Source: JAJAZB01 sp965249815
GTDB lineage: Bacteria; Bacteroidota; Bacteroidia; Cytophagales; Spirosomataceae
Direction: 5' to 3'
Length of the DNA stretch: 64,000 nucleotides
Assembly (NCBI GenBank): GCA_965249815.1
Contig: CBDFMV010000003.1
Coordinates: forward strand, 1,426,001 to 1,490,000
Made by a program: the position numbers and the translations under genes. This document shows positions 15,465 to 24,308 of the stretch, one piece after another; the stretch's first letter is position 1; each line of letters begins with the position of its first letter. The notes under the pieces are model-generated. The model was given only the letters and a program-made list of their open reading frames with translations. It was not told where the DNA came from and ran no database searches.

Positions 15465-16025
15465 CTACTTGATTTCCACCGCAAACGTGCCGTCGAAGTC
15501 GCTGCTGCCGGGGCCTGGCGTGCCGTCTTTCACTGGTTTGCCGCCCACGGGAGGCTGGTGGCGCAGCACAACCTGGAGTTTACCGGTTGCGGCGGTACCG
15601 GTTTTCACCGTCGCGCTGAGGCCCACGGGATAGCCGCGCGCGTCTTTGTCGTTGACGGTAAAACTCATCAGGCTGACGGGCGTGGGCGTGTACACGAACA
15701 GGTGTTCGTCTTTTTTCTCCTCAATTTCTGCCGTGACGTTGCCCACCGGGTTTTTGCTCTCGTCGAGCACCTGCACCGTCAGGGTGTAGGTTTTATTCGG
15801 GCTGAGCGAAAGCCTGCCGATGATTGGGGCCGCGCCGCCGCCGCCGTCCGGGTCTTTGTAACTCACCGATTGGGTGTTGGTCGTGCCCGGTTCCGTAAAC
15901 ACCAGGTTAACGGTCGTGATGAGTTCGTTCGGATCGTCGGGGTCGGAGCCTTCGTCTTTTTTACAGCCTACTGTGATGATCACCGCCACCAGCAACAGCC
16001 ACCCGAGTTGGTTTTTGATTCGCAT
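15465..16025 (-). CDS. Lipoprotein of unknown function, paired with a TonB receptor
   Basis: The 186-residue protein has a lipoprotein signal ending in ITVGC (Cys about residue 21), followed by an acidic KKDEGSDPDDPNE linker, so it is anchored to a membrane. The rest is predicted to be beta-rich with two immunoglobulin-like stretches. It lies 85 bp downstream of the TonB receptor on the same strand. Comparable lipoprotein/receptor pairs are common in Bacteroidota and suggest that this protein aids ligand capture at the cell surface. No specific family was recognised. Confidence 0.75.
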   Translation of the reverse strand: MRIKNQLGWLLLVAVIITVGCKKDEGSDPDDPNELITTVNLVFTEPGTTNTQSVSYKDPDGGGGAAPIIGRLSLSPNKTYTLTVQVLDESKNPVGNVTAEIEEKKDEHLFVYTPTPVSLMSFTVNDKDARGYPVGLSATVKTGTAATGKLQVVLRHQPPVGGKPVKDGTPGPGSSDFDGTFAVEIK

Positions 16026-16110
16026 TGGTTTTCCTCTAATGAAACAATGTTTTTAGGTCAAAGCCTTTGTTCTTGCAACAGAATTTTAAAAAAGAACGAT
16101 CGGAAGAGGT

Positions 16111-18444
16111 TTACCACCGCCATTTCACCCTTAAGGCCACGTTCCGTCCCAGATCATCGGTGAAGTAGCGGAAGCGGTTGAGGTACTCGCGGTAGCGGGT
16201 GTTGAACAAATTGCTGGCCGTCAGACTGAGGTCGAGCGGATGGCCCAGGGTTTTCAGCGAAAGTCCGGCTTCGGCGCTCCAAAGCCAGTAGGCCGCAGGT
16301 GGCGGGGCGTAGTCGCTGGCCGGTTCGACGCGGGTTTGCCGGGCGACGAACAAGGAGCCTAAACCGAAATATGCACCGTGCGTTGCAAACCCGTAGCGGA
16401 GGCCGTTTTCCCACCGATTGGCCGGAATGTTGACCAAAAACCGGTCGTTGCGCACGTCGTGGACGCGTAGGAAGGCGTACTTGCTCGTGAGCGTGAGGCG
16501 CTCGGTGAGCCGCACGGAGGCGGAGGCGTCGAAGCCCCGGAACACGGCGTCCACCTGGGTGTATTTAAAGTACGGAAAAGCCCCGCGGATTGTGAGCCGG
16601 ACGGTATCCTGTGGGCTGAGGTAGAGATAGTTCTGGATGTAATTGTAAAACAGGTTCAGTTCCGCCGCCAAGCGGGTGTTCGTGAAATTGGCCGTCAGCG
16701 AGGTGTTGTAGGCCGTTTCGGGTTGCAGGCGGGCGTTGCCTTCCTCGTAGGCCGCCGCACCGTGGTGAACGCCGTCCGAGAAAAGTTCGCTCACGCTGGG
16801 CGGCCGCCAGGCCGTGCCCGTGTTGAACCGCAGCGTGAAGCCGTCGCGGAGCGTGTAAATTGTCCCCAGCGTGCCCGAAAGGTTGTGCTTGAAACGGGTG
16901 CTGGTAATAACTTCGGAATTGCTGGCGGCGGCGAATCGTTTCTGAATCGCCTGCAATTGCCGCCCGTCGAGGCGCAGGCCGAGTTCCCACTCCCAGCGCG
17001 GGAGCACGAGCCGTTCGATGAGAAACACCCCGCCGTTCCACTGCCGGAAGTTCGGAATCAGCACCTGCCGGGTGAGGGGTTGGTCGAGGCTGGGGCCAGT
17101 TGAAAGGTTTTCCTGGAAAAACCCGTTCGCGCCCAGGCTACCCGACCAGTTTTTTCCCAACCGGGGATGTTCCCAGAGCACCTCGCCTGAATAGGTGGTC
17201 AGCCGGAACCGCTGCTGAAACGTGTTTGTGCGCAACGTGATGTCGTACTCGGCGCGGTAGTTGTGTTGCCGGGCCAGCGTCAGGCTCAGGGTGCCGCCCG
17301 AGGCGGGTCGCCAGAAAGCGTGGATTTTCAGCAAACTGTGCTGCACGTCCTGGTAGGGCCGGTCGAGGCGGTAACTAAATTCCGCTGGGGTGTACTCCGG
17401 CCGGGGCCGGGCGCTTTGCAGGGCCGCCGTGAGGTCGGTCGTGCTGCCGGTGTGCGAACCGGTGAAAATGCCAAGCTGCGTATTGAACTGGCTGAAATAC
17501 GCCTCGACACCCGCCCGCCCGGTGTGGTAGCCTGCCGCCAGCGAAAAGTTGAGTTCGCGGATGCCCGTATTGACCAGCCGGTACCCCGCCGCGCTGACAT
17601 CGCCGCCGCGCTTCATCGTGCCCTGCGCCCGCCAGCCGAAACCTCGTGTTTTTGCCAAACCGCCCTGCACCAGCCCGGACGCCACGCCCTGCCGCCCGTT
17701 GGAGAAACCCACCAGGTTGACTTCGCCCGAAACCCTGCCGGAGTCAGGCAACGGGTCGGGTTCGACCAGCACCACGCCGCCCACGGCATCGGCTCCGTAG
17801 CGGACGCCCGCTGCGCCTTTTACTACCGAAATTTTTTTGGCCACGAACGGATCCACCTCCGGGGCGTGCTCGGCTCCCCATTGCTGGCCTTCCTGCCGGA
17901 CGCCGTTGTTAAGAATCAATACCCGGTTGGAATGAAGCCCGTGAATGACGGGTTTGGAAATATTGCTGCCCGTTTGCAGGGTCGTAACACCTGTCACGGC
18001 TTTGAGGGCTTCACCCAAACTCTGTCCACGCGTGCGGTCGAGGTCGGCACCACGCAGTTCGGTACGCGCCTGGGTCGTTGCCGCCCGGTGACGGGCCGTG
18101 ACGACTACGTTTTGCAGATGCACGTCGTCTTCGTGTAAGGTCAGGTTTTGTTCCAGGGTATGGATCAGGTCAATTCGCACGGCGATGGGCGCGTAGCCAA
18201 CCAACCGACATACCAACGTGTATCGTCCCTGGCAAAGATTTTTAAGTGAGTAGGCACCGAGGCTGTCGCTGAGGGTATTGAGTCCGGTTCCTTGCAGGTA
18301 GACCACGGCCCTGGGGATAGCTTGCCCGGTACTACGTTCGGTGACACGACCCTCGATGACGCACGTACAGACTGACTCCTGCGCCCGCGCCTCGGTCAAC
18401 AAGAACCCAAGCAGGCCGACGATTACATACTTGCGCATAGCCAC
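16111..18444 (-). CDS. TonB-dependent outer-membrane receptor (ZnuD-like)
   Basis: This 777-aa receptor has a signal peptide (about 1-21), a carboxypeptidase-like regulatory domain (about 28-110, IEGRVTERSTGQAIPRAV), a plug domain and a 22-strand-type barrel ending in the aromatic RVKWRW. The plug carries IHGLHSNRVLILNNGVRQ and EGQQWGAEHAPEVDPF, the segment typical of ZnuD-like metal receptors. Import of zinc or another metal is therefore the best guess, driven by TonB. The lipoprotein gene downstream is likely its partner. Confidence 0.9.
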   Translation of the reverse strand: MAMRKYVIVGLLGFLLTEARAQESVCTCVIEGRVTERSTGQAIPRAVVYLQGTGLNTLSDSLGAYSLKNLCQGRYTLVCRLVGYAPIAVRIDLIHTLEQNLTLHEDDVHLQNVVVTARHRAATTQARTELRGADLDRTRGQSLGEALKAVTGVTTLQTGSNISKPVIHGLHSNRVLILNNGVRQEGQQWGAEHAPEVDPFVAKKISVVKGAAGVRYGADAVGGVVLVEPDPLPDSGRVSGEVNLVGFSNGRQGVASGLVQGGLAKTRGFGWRAQGTMKRGGDVSAAGYRLVNTGIRELNFSLAAGYHTGRAGVEAYFSQFNTQLGIFTGSHTGSTTDLTAALQSARPRPEYTPAEFSYRLDRPYQDVQHSLLKIHAFWRPASGGTLSLTLARQHNYRAEYDITLRTNTFQQRFRLTTYSGEVLWEHPRLGKNWSGSLGANGFFQENLSTGPSLDQPLTRQVLIPNFRQWNGGVFLIERLVLPRWEWELGLRLDGRQLQAIQKRFAAASNSEVITSTRFKHNLSGTLGTIYTLRDGFTLRFNTGTAWRPPSVSELFSDGVHHGAAAYEEGNARLQPETAYNTSLTANFTNTRLAAELNLFYNYIQNYLYLSPQDTVRLTIRGAFPYFKYTQVDAVFRGFDASASVRLTERLTLTSKYAFLRVHDVRNDRFLVNIPANRWENGLRYGFATHGAYFGLGSLFVARQTRVEPASDYAPPPAAYWLWSAEAGLSLKTLGHPLDLSLTASNLFNTRYREYLNRFRYFTDDLGRNVALRVKWRW

Positions 18445-18767
18445 AATTCCTTCGCAAAATTACACACCTGCTGCAATAATGTTGCAAAAAGCATCGAATT
18501 TCCCCACCTGTGTACTAATCTCCCCATTCCCATTTTGTTCAAGGAACAATTAATTTACTTAAACAAACCGTTTCTGTCAATTTTTGAATATTGGCATAAG
18601 CATCATTTTTTTGGGCTGGGGCAGCTTAAATTGCTTTTTAAGTAAATCACAGTGTTTAGATAAACCAAGAAATCTTTAAACAAAATAGTCAAAATTTTTG
18701 CAATTGGCTTGGAACTTTGTTGAACGATGTGTTGCTTTGGCTTAAACAAACTTAAAACCTGACCATC
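18445..18767. other. AT-rich intergenic region between divergent genes
   Basis: This 323-bp gap between the TonB receptor and the second ECF sigma gene has no credible ORF. It is markedly AT-rich compared with its surroundings and holds several copies of TTTAAACAAA-like words. An AACTTTG stretch close to the sigma gene resembles a weak -7 box. It presumably holds both promoters. Confidence 0.5.
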
Positions 18768-19280
18768 ATGACGGCGTTGGAATTCACCTCGACTATCGGC
18801 AAGGTAACCAAGTCGTTGCGACCCTTTGCCCTGCGATTAACCAAGGACGCGGAAGACGCAAACGATCTGCTTCAGGACACGCTGTTGAAAGCGTTTACCA
18901 ACCGGGACAAGTACGCCGACGGCACCAACCTGAAGGCGTGGTTGTACACCATCATGAAGAATACCTTCATCACCAACTACCAGCGGATGGTGCGGAAGAA
19001 TACCTTCATCGATACGTCGGAAAACCTGCACTACATCAATTCCGTGGAGAGCAGCACCGACAACACGGCCTATACCGCATTTGCGCTGGACGACATCAAC
19101 CGGGCCGTCGAGGCGCTCGAAGACGCCTACCGGACGCCCTTCATGATGCACTTCAGGGGGTTCAAATACCACGAAATCGCGCACAAACTCAATATTCCCA
19201 TCGGAACGGTGAAGAACCGGATTCACATTGCCCGGAAGGAATTGAAGTCACGCCTGTTCATGTACGCCCATTGGAATTGA
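18768..19280 (+). CDS. ECF-type RNA polymerase sigma factor next to carotenoid genes
   Basis: The 170-residue sigma factor carries region 2 (KDAEDANDLLQDTLLKAFTN, about 25-45) and region 4 helix-turn-helix (FKYHEIAHKLNIPIGTVKNRIHIARKEL, about 130-158). No anti-sigma gene follows. It lies 187 bp upstream of crtI on the same strand, which suggests but does not prove that it controls carotenoid synthesis. Confidence 0.92.
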   Translation: MTALEFTSTIGKVTKSLRPFALRLTKDAEDANDLLQDTLLKAFTNRDKYADGTNLKAWLYTIMKNTFITNYQRMVRKNTFIDTSENLHYINSVESSTDNTAYTAFALDDINRAVEALEDAYRTPFMMHFRGFKYHEIAHKLNIPIGTVKNRIHIARKELKSRLFMYAHWN

Positions 19281-19467
19281 GGATGGTGAGCAAGGGGCGG
19301 GTTTCACTTGGATCCCACCGCCACTCCCCACAAGTCCTACTAATTTTTTTGGTTAACAGAAGAAGGTTGCAAAGGGTTGGGGGCTTCCTCCAACTTTTTT
19401 GTTTTACGGCGGTTTCAAAAAAAGTTGCCGTGCCGCCCCGAATCGGCCAATTTGCGTCGTTGAGGCA

Positions 19468-20988
19468 ATGACCCACTCCCTGAAAAAAGGAATGACTGAA
19501 AAAAACGTAATTGTGATCGGGGCAGGCTTCGCGGGACTGGCCGCCGCCACGGCGCTGGCCGACCAGGGTTACCGCGTGACGGTGCTGGAAAAAAATGAGA
19601 CGCCCGGCGGTCGGGCGCGGGTGTTCCGGGAAGGCGGCTTCACCTTCGACATGGGTCCGAGCTGGTACTGGATGCCCGACGTGTTTGAAACCTACTTCGC
19701 CCGTTTCGGGCGCAAGCCCGCCGATTACTACGACCTGGTTCGCCTCGACCCGTCGTACGCCGTCATTTTCGGCCCCGACGACGTGGTGAACCTGCCCGCT
19801 GGCGCAACGTGCGTCGGGGAGCTGTTCGAGCAGATGGAGCCGGGGAGCGCGCCGCGTTTCCGCGAGTTTCTGGCGCAGGCTGCCTACAAGTACCAGGTCG
19901 GTATTGGCGATTTTGTCTGGAAACCCAGCCGGCGCGTCACCGAATTTCTGAGCCTGAAACTCCTCACCGACGTGGCCCGCCTCGACGTGTTGCAATCGTT
20001 TCACGGCCACGTGCGCAAGTTTTTCAAAGAGGAAAGGCTCCTGAAACTGCTGGAGTTTCCCATCCTGTTTCTGGGTGCCGTGGCCGAAAACACGCCCGCG
20101 ATGTACAGCCTGATGAACTACGCCGAAATCACGATGGGCACTTGGTACCCGATGGGCGGGATGCACGAAATCGTGAAAGGTATGGTGAAACTGGCGGAGG
20201 AAAAAGGCGTCACGTTCCACTTCGGCGAACCCGTCGGGCGCATCGAGGTTCAAAACGGCGCGGCCCGGCGCGTTCACACGACGAAGGGTAGTTACGACGC
20301 CGACGCCGTAGTGGCCGGGGCCGATTACCACCACGTGGACGACGCGCTGCTCGAACCAGCCTACCGCAATTATTCCGAAAAATACTGGGACACCCGTACG
20401 CTGGCGCCATCGTCGCTGCTGTTTTACCTCGGCGTGAACCGGCGGGTTGAAAAACTGCTGCACCACAACCTGTTTTTCGACGAAGATTTCCAGCAGCACG
20501 CACACCAGATTTACACCGAACCGGCCTGGCCCGAACGCCCGCTGTTTTACGTGTCGGCCCCGTCGAAAACCGACCCGTCCGTGGCACCGGAAGGGCAGGA
20601 GAACCTGTTCATCCTGATTCCCGTCGCCCCCGATCTGGACGAACCGGCGGGCGTTCGCGAGAAATACTATAACTTGGTCATGGACCGGCTCGAACGCTAC
20701 GTCGGGCACCCGATTCGTCCGCACGTAACGGTGAAGCGCAGCTACGCCCACCGGGAGTTCATCGCCGATTACCACGCCTACAAAGGCAACGCCTACGGGC
20801 TGGCCAACACGCTTCGGCAAACCGCCCTGCTGAAGCCGTCGCTTAAAAACCGGCACGTGCGCAATTTGTACTACACCGGCCAACTGACCGTCCCCGGCCC
20901 CGGCGTGCCGCCCTCGCTGATTTCGGGGCTGGTCGTGGCGGAGGAAGTGGCGAAGGAAATGAAATTGGGAGTCAGGAGTCAGGAGTAG
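19468..20988 (+). CDS. crtI: Phytoene desaturase
   Basis: This FAD-dependent desaturase (506 aa from this start) converts phytoene towards lycopene. The dinucleotide loop VIVIGAGFAGLAAATALADQ lies near the N-terminus, followed by GGRARVF. The C-terminal GQLTVPGPGVPPSLISGLVVAE block is characteristic of CrtI. ATGs at 19468 and 19492 are both possible; 19468 is listed. The last codons (GVRSQE and TAG) are read from a heptamer repeat. crtB follows at once, as in other carotenoid operons. Confidence 0.94.
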   Translation: MTHSLKKGMTEKNVIVIGAGFAGLAAATALADQGYRVTVLEKNETPGGRARVFREGGFTFDMGPSWYWMPDVFETYFARFGRKPADYYDLVRLDPSYAVIFGPDDVVNLPAGATCVGELFEQMEPGSAPRFREFLAQAAYKYQVGIGDFVWKPSRRVTEFLSLKLLTDVARLDVLQSFHGHVRKFFKEERLLKLLEFPILFLGAVAENTPAMYSLMNYAEITMGTWYPMGGMHEIVKGMVKLAEEKGVTFHFGEPVGRIEVQNGAARRVHTTKGSYDADAVVAGADYHHVDDALLEPAYRNYSEKYWDTRTLAPSSLLFYLGVNRRVEKLLHHNLFFDEDFQQHAHQIYTEPAWPERPLFYVSAPSKTDPSVAPEGQENLFILIPVAPDLDEPAGVREKYYNLVMDRLERYVGHPIRPHVTVKRSYAHREFIADYHAYKGNAYGLANTLRQTALLKPSLKNRHVRNLYYTGQLTVPGPGVPPSLISGLVVAEEVAKEMKLGVRSQE

Positions 20989-21050
20989 GAAGTCAGGAGA
21001 GAAGCCGAGTGGCATTTCTCCTGACTTCCTACTCCTGACTCCTGACTCCT
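20970..21050. repeat. Heptamer inverted repeat, AGTCAGG family (crtI-crtB gap)
   Basis: The left arm reads AGTCAGG, AGTCAGG, AGTAGGA, AGTCAGG. The right arm reads CTCCTGA, CTTCCTA, CTCCTGA, CTCCTGA. The register is exact and the arms are complementary, including the variant third heptamer (AGTAGGA with CTTCCTA). The left arm encodes the C-terminus and stop of crtI; the right arm ends 9 nt before crtB. Confidence 0.92.
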
Positions 21051-21059
21051 TCCCCAAAC

Positions 21060-21893
21060 ATGAACCTCTACGATCGAACCACCTTTGGGTGCAGCCGCCT
21101 GATTACGCAGGAATACAGCACCTCGTTTACGCTGGGCATCAAAACACTGGCCCTGAAGTTCCGCCTGCCCGTGTACGCCGTGTACGGTTTCGTGCGCTAC
21201 GCCGACGAAATCGTGGACACGTTTCATGGCTTCGACAAGGCGCGTCTGCTGGCCGATTTCCGCACCGACACCTACCGGGCCATCGCCGAAGGCATCAGCC
21301 TGAATCCCGTGCTGCACTCCTTTCAGCTCGTCGTGAACCGCTACGGCATCGACCGCGACCTCATTGAGGCGTTTTTGCACAGCATGGAAATGGATTTGAC
21401 CGAAACGAAATACGCCGCCGACGGCTACCAGGAATACATTTACGGCTCGGCGGAAGTGGTGGGACTGATGTGCCTTCGCATTTTCTGCGAAGGCGACTCG
21501 GCGCTGTACGACCGCCTCCGCGCCGACGCCCGCAAGTTGGGCGCGGCGTTTCAGAAAGTGAATTTCCTGCGCGACCTGAAGGCCGATTACGACGAACGCG
21601 GGCGCACGTACTTCCCCGGCGTCAACTTCAACCAGTTCACCGCCGCCGACAAGCGGCTCATCGAAGCCGACATCCAGCACGACTTCGACGACGCCCTGCG
21701 CGGCATCCGCCAACTGCCCCGACCGGCGCGCATGGGCGTGTACCTGGCCTACCGTTATTACCTGAGGCTTTTTGCCAAAATCAAGTCTCTGCCGCCGTCA
21801 CGCATCCGTGAAGCCCGAATCCGGGTACCCGATTTTCAGAAACTCCTGCTGCTGGCGCAAACGTACTGTTTGCATCAGTTGCGGGTGGTCTAA
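21060..21893 (+). CDS. crtB: Phytoene synthase (squalene/phytoene synthase family)
   Basis: The 277-residue enzyme condenses two geranylgeranyl diphosphates to phytoene. The first aspartate-rich motif RYADEIVDTF lies near residues 48-57; the second, VNFLRDLKADYDERGRTYFP, is near 164-183. Both bind Mg-diphosphate. It pairs with crtI upstream. Squalene synthase is the other family member, but the crtI neighbour makes phytoene synthase far more likely. It converges on cysM with a 2-bp gap. Confidence 0.94.
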   Translation: MNLYDRTTFGCSRLITQEYSTSFTLGIKTLALKFRLPVYAVYGFVRYADEIVDTFHGFDKARLLADFRTDTYRAIAEGISLNPVLHSFQLVVNRYGIDRDLIEAFLHSMEMDLTETKYAADGYQEYIYGSAEVVGLMCLRIFCEGDSALYDRLRADARKLGAAFQKVNFLRDLKADYDERGRTYFPGVNFNQFTAADKRLIEADIQHDFDDALRGIRQLPRPARMGVYLAYRYYLRLFAKIKSLPPSRIREARIRVPDFQKLLLLAQTYCLHQLRVV

Positions 21894-21895
21894 AC

Positions 21896-22771
21896 TCACT
21901 CCCCAAACAACGCGCTCGACAAATACCGGTCGCCCCGGTCACAGACGATGCAGACGAGCAGGCCTTCGTCCAGTTCTTCGGCCAGCCGGAGCGCCGCGCT
22001 CACGGCCCCACCGCTGCTCATGCCGCCGAACACGCCCTCGACGCGGGCCAGCTTCCGTGTCATTTCCGTGGCTTCCTGCTGGGAAATATCCAGAATTCGG
22101 TCCACGCGGCGGGGGTCGTAGATTTTGGGCAAATATTCCACCGGCCAGCGCCGGATGCCGGGAATCGACGAGCCTTCCGTGGGTTGGCAACCCACAATCT
22201 GAACCGCCGGATTCTTTTCCTTCAAAAAACGCGACGTGCCCATGATAGTGCCCGTCGTGCCCATCGAACTGACAAAATGCGTGATTTTGCCCTCCGTGTC
22301 GCGCCAGATTTCGGGGCCGGTGGTGCGGTAGTGCGCCAGGTAATTGTCGGGGTTGGCAAACTGATCGAGCATGAAAAATTCCGGCGTCGCGGCTTTCGCC
22401 TCGGCGTAGTCGCGGCAGGCCTCGATGCTTTCGAGGAGCGTAACCGTGGCCCCGAAGGCTTGCATCGTCAGCACGCGTTCGCGGGTCGAGTTTTCGGGCA
22501 TCACCAGTTCGATTTGGAGGTCGAACAGCCGGGCAATCATCGCCAGCGCAATGCCCGTGTTGCCGCTGGTGGCTTCGATGAGTTTCTGGCCCGGCCCGAT
22601 GTCGCCGCGTTCGAGCGCGCCCCGAATCATGCTGAGCGCCGCGCGGTCTTTCACGCTGCCACCCGGATTGTGGCCTTCGAGTTTGGCGAAAATCCGCACG
22701 GCGGGCTTTTGGTGCAGCTTTTTGAGTTCAATGAGCGGCGTGTTGCCGACGAAATCGAGAAGGGTTGCCAT
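21896..22771 (-). CDS. cysM: Cysteine synthase B / O-acetylserine sulfhydrylase
   Basis: This PLP enzyme (291 aa) makes cysteine from O-acetylserine and a sulfide or thiosulfate donor. The PLP lysine is in GGSVKDRAAL (near residue 41), and SGNTGIALAM and GTTGTIMGTSRFLKE form the cofactor phosphate site. The start at 22771 (MATLLDFVGNTPLIEL) is chosen; the 30-residue longer frame runs through a palindromic repeat. The CysM rather than CysK assignment is by overall resemblance. Confidence 0.92.
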   Translation of the reverse strand: MATLLDFVGNTPLIELKKLHQKPAVRIFAKLEGHNPGGSVKDRAALSMIRGALERGDIGPGQKLIEATSGNTGIALAMIARLFDLQIELVMPENSTRERVLTMQAFGATVTLLESIEACRDYAEAKAATPEFFMLDQFANPDNYLAHYRTTGPEIWRDTEGKITHFVSSMGTTGTIMGTSRFLKEKNPAVQIVGCQPTEGSSIPGIRRWPVEYLPKIYDPRRVDRILDISQQEATEMTRKLARVEGVFGGMSSGGAVSAALRLAEELDEGLLVCIVCDRGDRYLSSALFGE

Positions 22772-22785
22772 GCGCAAAGAGGTCT

Positions 22786-22836
22786 GCCAGCCGTAGAGGC
22801 CTTGCGTGGGGCGACGGCTGGCAGACCGGCCCCGGA
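22786..22836. repeat. REP-like palindrome, TGCCAGCCGT family, copy 1
   Basis: GGTCTGCCAGCCGT pairs with ACGGCTGGCAGACC around a loop of about 20 nt. The loop resembles that of the copy at 53923-53955 (both contain a GCG-GGGG core), so the two are related copies rather than chance palindromes. Confidence 0.75.
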
Positions 22837-22939
22837 TCAAAGGGTTCAAGAAAAAATGCACTCGAACGGGAGCGTTGCCCTTCCAAGTGCGTTCGGCGCG
22901 GAAAAGGTTCCGCTTACTTTTTACGGAATAGCGGTAACA

Positions 22940-22973
22940 AAAAAAGCGCCCGGCGGAGTTTCGTCGGGCGCGC
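22940..22973 (-). terminator. Terminator of the thioredoxin-like gene
   Basis: On the minus strand GCGCCCGACG pairs with CGCCGGGCGC and is followed by a T7 run. It lies 20 nt downstream of the 22993 stop codon. Confidence 0.8.
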
Positions 22974-22992
22974 AGAGAGCAGTTGAAAAAAG

Positions 22993-23592
22993 TTACTGCG
23001 GCTTTGTGGCCGGTTGCTTCTGGCCAGCGTACTGTTTCGGATACGTTTCGGCTTTGAACTTTTCGAAATCCTGCTTTTTATAGTGGTCGTCGCCGATGAA
23101 CGTCACGATTTGGTGAAACGCCGGGGCATCCATGTAGCCGGGGATAGGCTGAATCATCTGGAGTTTTTCGTCCAGAAACACCGTGGTTGGGTAGCTCATC
23201 TGGCCGTTCATCAGCGCGGCGGCGAGTTGGTGGTAGCCTTTTTGGCCCTGGGGCACAAACTCAAACTTCTGCTGGCCCAGCGTGATGGGGTCGCGCTGCT
23301 CGGCGTCGAGTTTCACGGCGTAGTATTTCCGGCTCACATACTCGGCCACCTGCGGATTCTTGAACGTGTTTTTGTCCATCACCTTGCACCAGCCGCACCA
23401 ATCCGTGTACACGTCGATGAGAATCTTACGCGGCTCCTTCGCATTTTTGGCAAACGCTTCGGTGATGCTCATCCACTGAATTTTCGGCTCCGCCCTCGGC
23501 GCGGCTACCTGGCCTCCTTCGGGTTTAGGAAGAAACGCCGCCAGCCCGAACAGGGTCAGCGTCAGCGTGACGGCGAGGGCGAAGGTTTTCAT
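22993..23592 (-). CDS. Exported thioredoxin-fold protein
   Basis: The 199-residue protein has an N-terminal hydrophobic export signal or anchor (about 3-20). The thioredoxin-like domain follows, with the active-site motif WCGWCK at residues 65-70 (Cys66, Cys69). A conserved YPTTVFLDE segment provides the cis-proline. It is likely a periplasmic thiol-disulfide reductase of the DUF255/thioredoxin-like group. The start at 23592 is chosen because it places the signal peptide at the N-terminus. Confidence 0.88.
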   Translation of the reverse strand: MKTFALAVTLTLTLFGLAAFLPKPEGGQVAAPRAEPKIQWMSITEAFAKNAKEPRKILIDVYTDWCGWCKVMDKNTFKNPQVAEYVSRKYYAVKLDAEQRDPITLGQQKFEFVPQGQKGYHQLAAALMNGQMSYPTTVFLDEKLQMIQPIPGYMDAPAFHQIVTFIGDDHYKKQDFEKFKAETYPKQYAGQKQPATKPQ

Positions 23593-23708
23593 GACACAGG
23601 TGCTTTCAAGATCAAAGCTAACTAAAAACAAAATGCCAGCGCGTACCCTGGCCCTAAAAGGAGGCGTTTCCGTTAAACTACGCACATCTGATTTAAAAAA
23701 TAGCCGGG

Positions 23709-24308
23709 CTACCGCACCGCCGAAACCGGCAATTCCACCGCCTCTTCCCAGGAAATCATCGCGTTGAACAGCCGGATTTTCTGGAAAAACCGCAGATCGC
23801 TCGCCGCGAGGCGTTCCCGAATCAGAACGCCTTCAGCCAGCAACTGCGCCCGGCGGGTGCCTTCAAGTAGGGGCTGGTAGGGCGTGTACCAGGTAGCCCC
23901 GTCGGAGAGTGCGATGTTGGCGTACGTGGTGTCGGTGAGGAGGCCGTTTTGCGTCAGCAACGGCTCTTCGTCGCCGACCGAACCCGCCCGCAACGCGTCG
24001 AGAGCGGCGCGGTCAGCGTACTTGAAGGCGTAGTCGAGGCCGTCAGCAGCGACGAGCCGCAGGGCGCGGATGGGCCGGATTTGGTAGGGAATGAATTCGA
24101 CCGACTCGATTTCCAGGCCGTAAACCACCCGGCAGCGGTAGGTCTGGGCAGGTTCAATTCCAGGCGGAACCCGAACCGATTCGTCCAGCCACAGTGGAGC
24201 CGCCGCGCCGAAAAAGTGCCGCTGGGTGCGGTCGAGGCGTTGCTGGTGGAAGGTCAGGTTTTCGAGCCGCCCGTCACGGCAGCGAATCGTTTCGAGAAAT
24301 CGGGACAT
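23709..24308 (-). CDS. pabC: Class IV aminotransferase, likely aminodeoxychorismate lyase
   Basis: This PLP enzyme of fold type IV has 199 residues. The presumed PLP lysine lies in YAFKYADRAALDAL, and the LLTDTTYANIAL segment follows at the cofactor site. It overlaps the preceding pabB gene by 35 bp. This pairing indicates 4-amino-4-deoxychorismate lyase, which makes p-aminobenzoate for folate. It is somewhat shorter than E. coli PabC (269 aa). Confidence 0.85.
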   Translation of the reverse strand: MSRFLETIRCRDGRLENLTFHQQRLDRTQRHFFGAAAPLWLDESVRVPPGIEPAQTYRCRVVYGLEIESVEFIPYQIRPIRALRLVAADGLDYAFKYADRAALDALRAGSVGDEEPLLTQNGLLTDTTYANIALSDGATWYTPYQPLLEGTRRAQLLAEGVLIRERLAASDLRFFQKIRLFNAMISWEEAVELPVSAVR

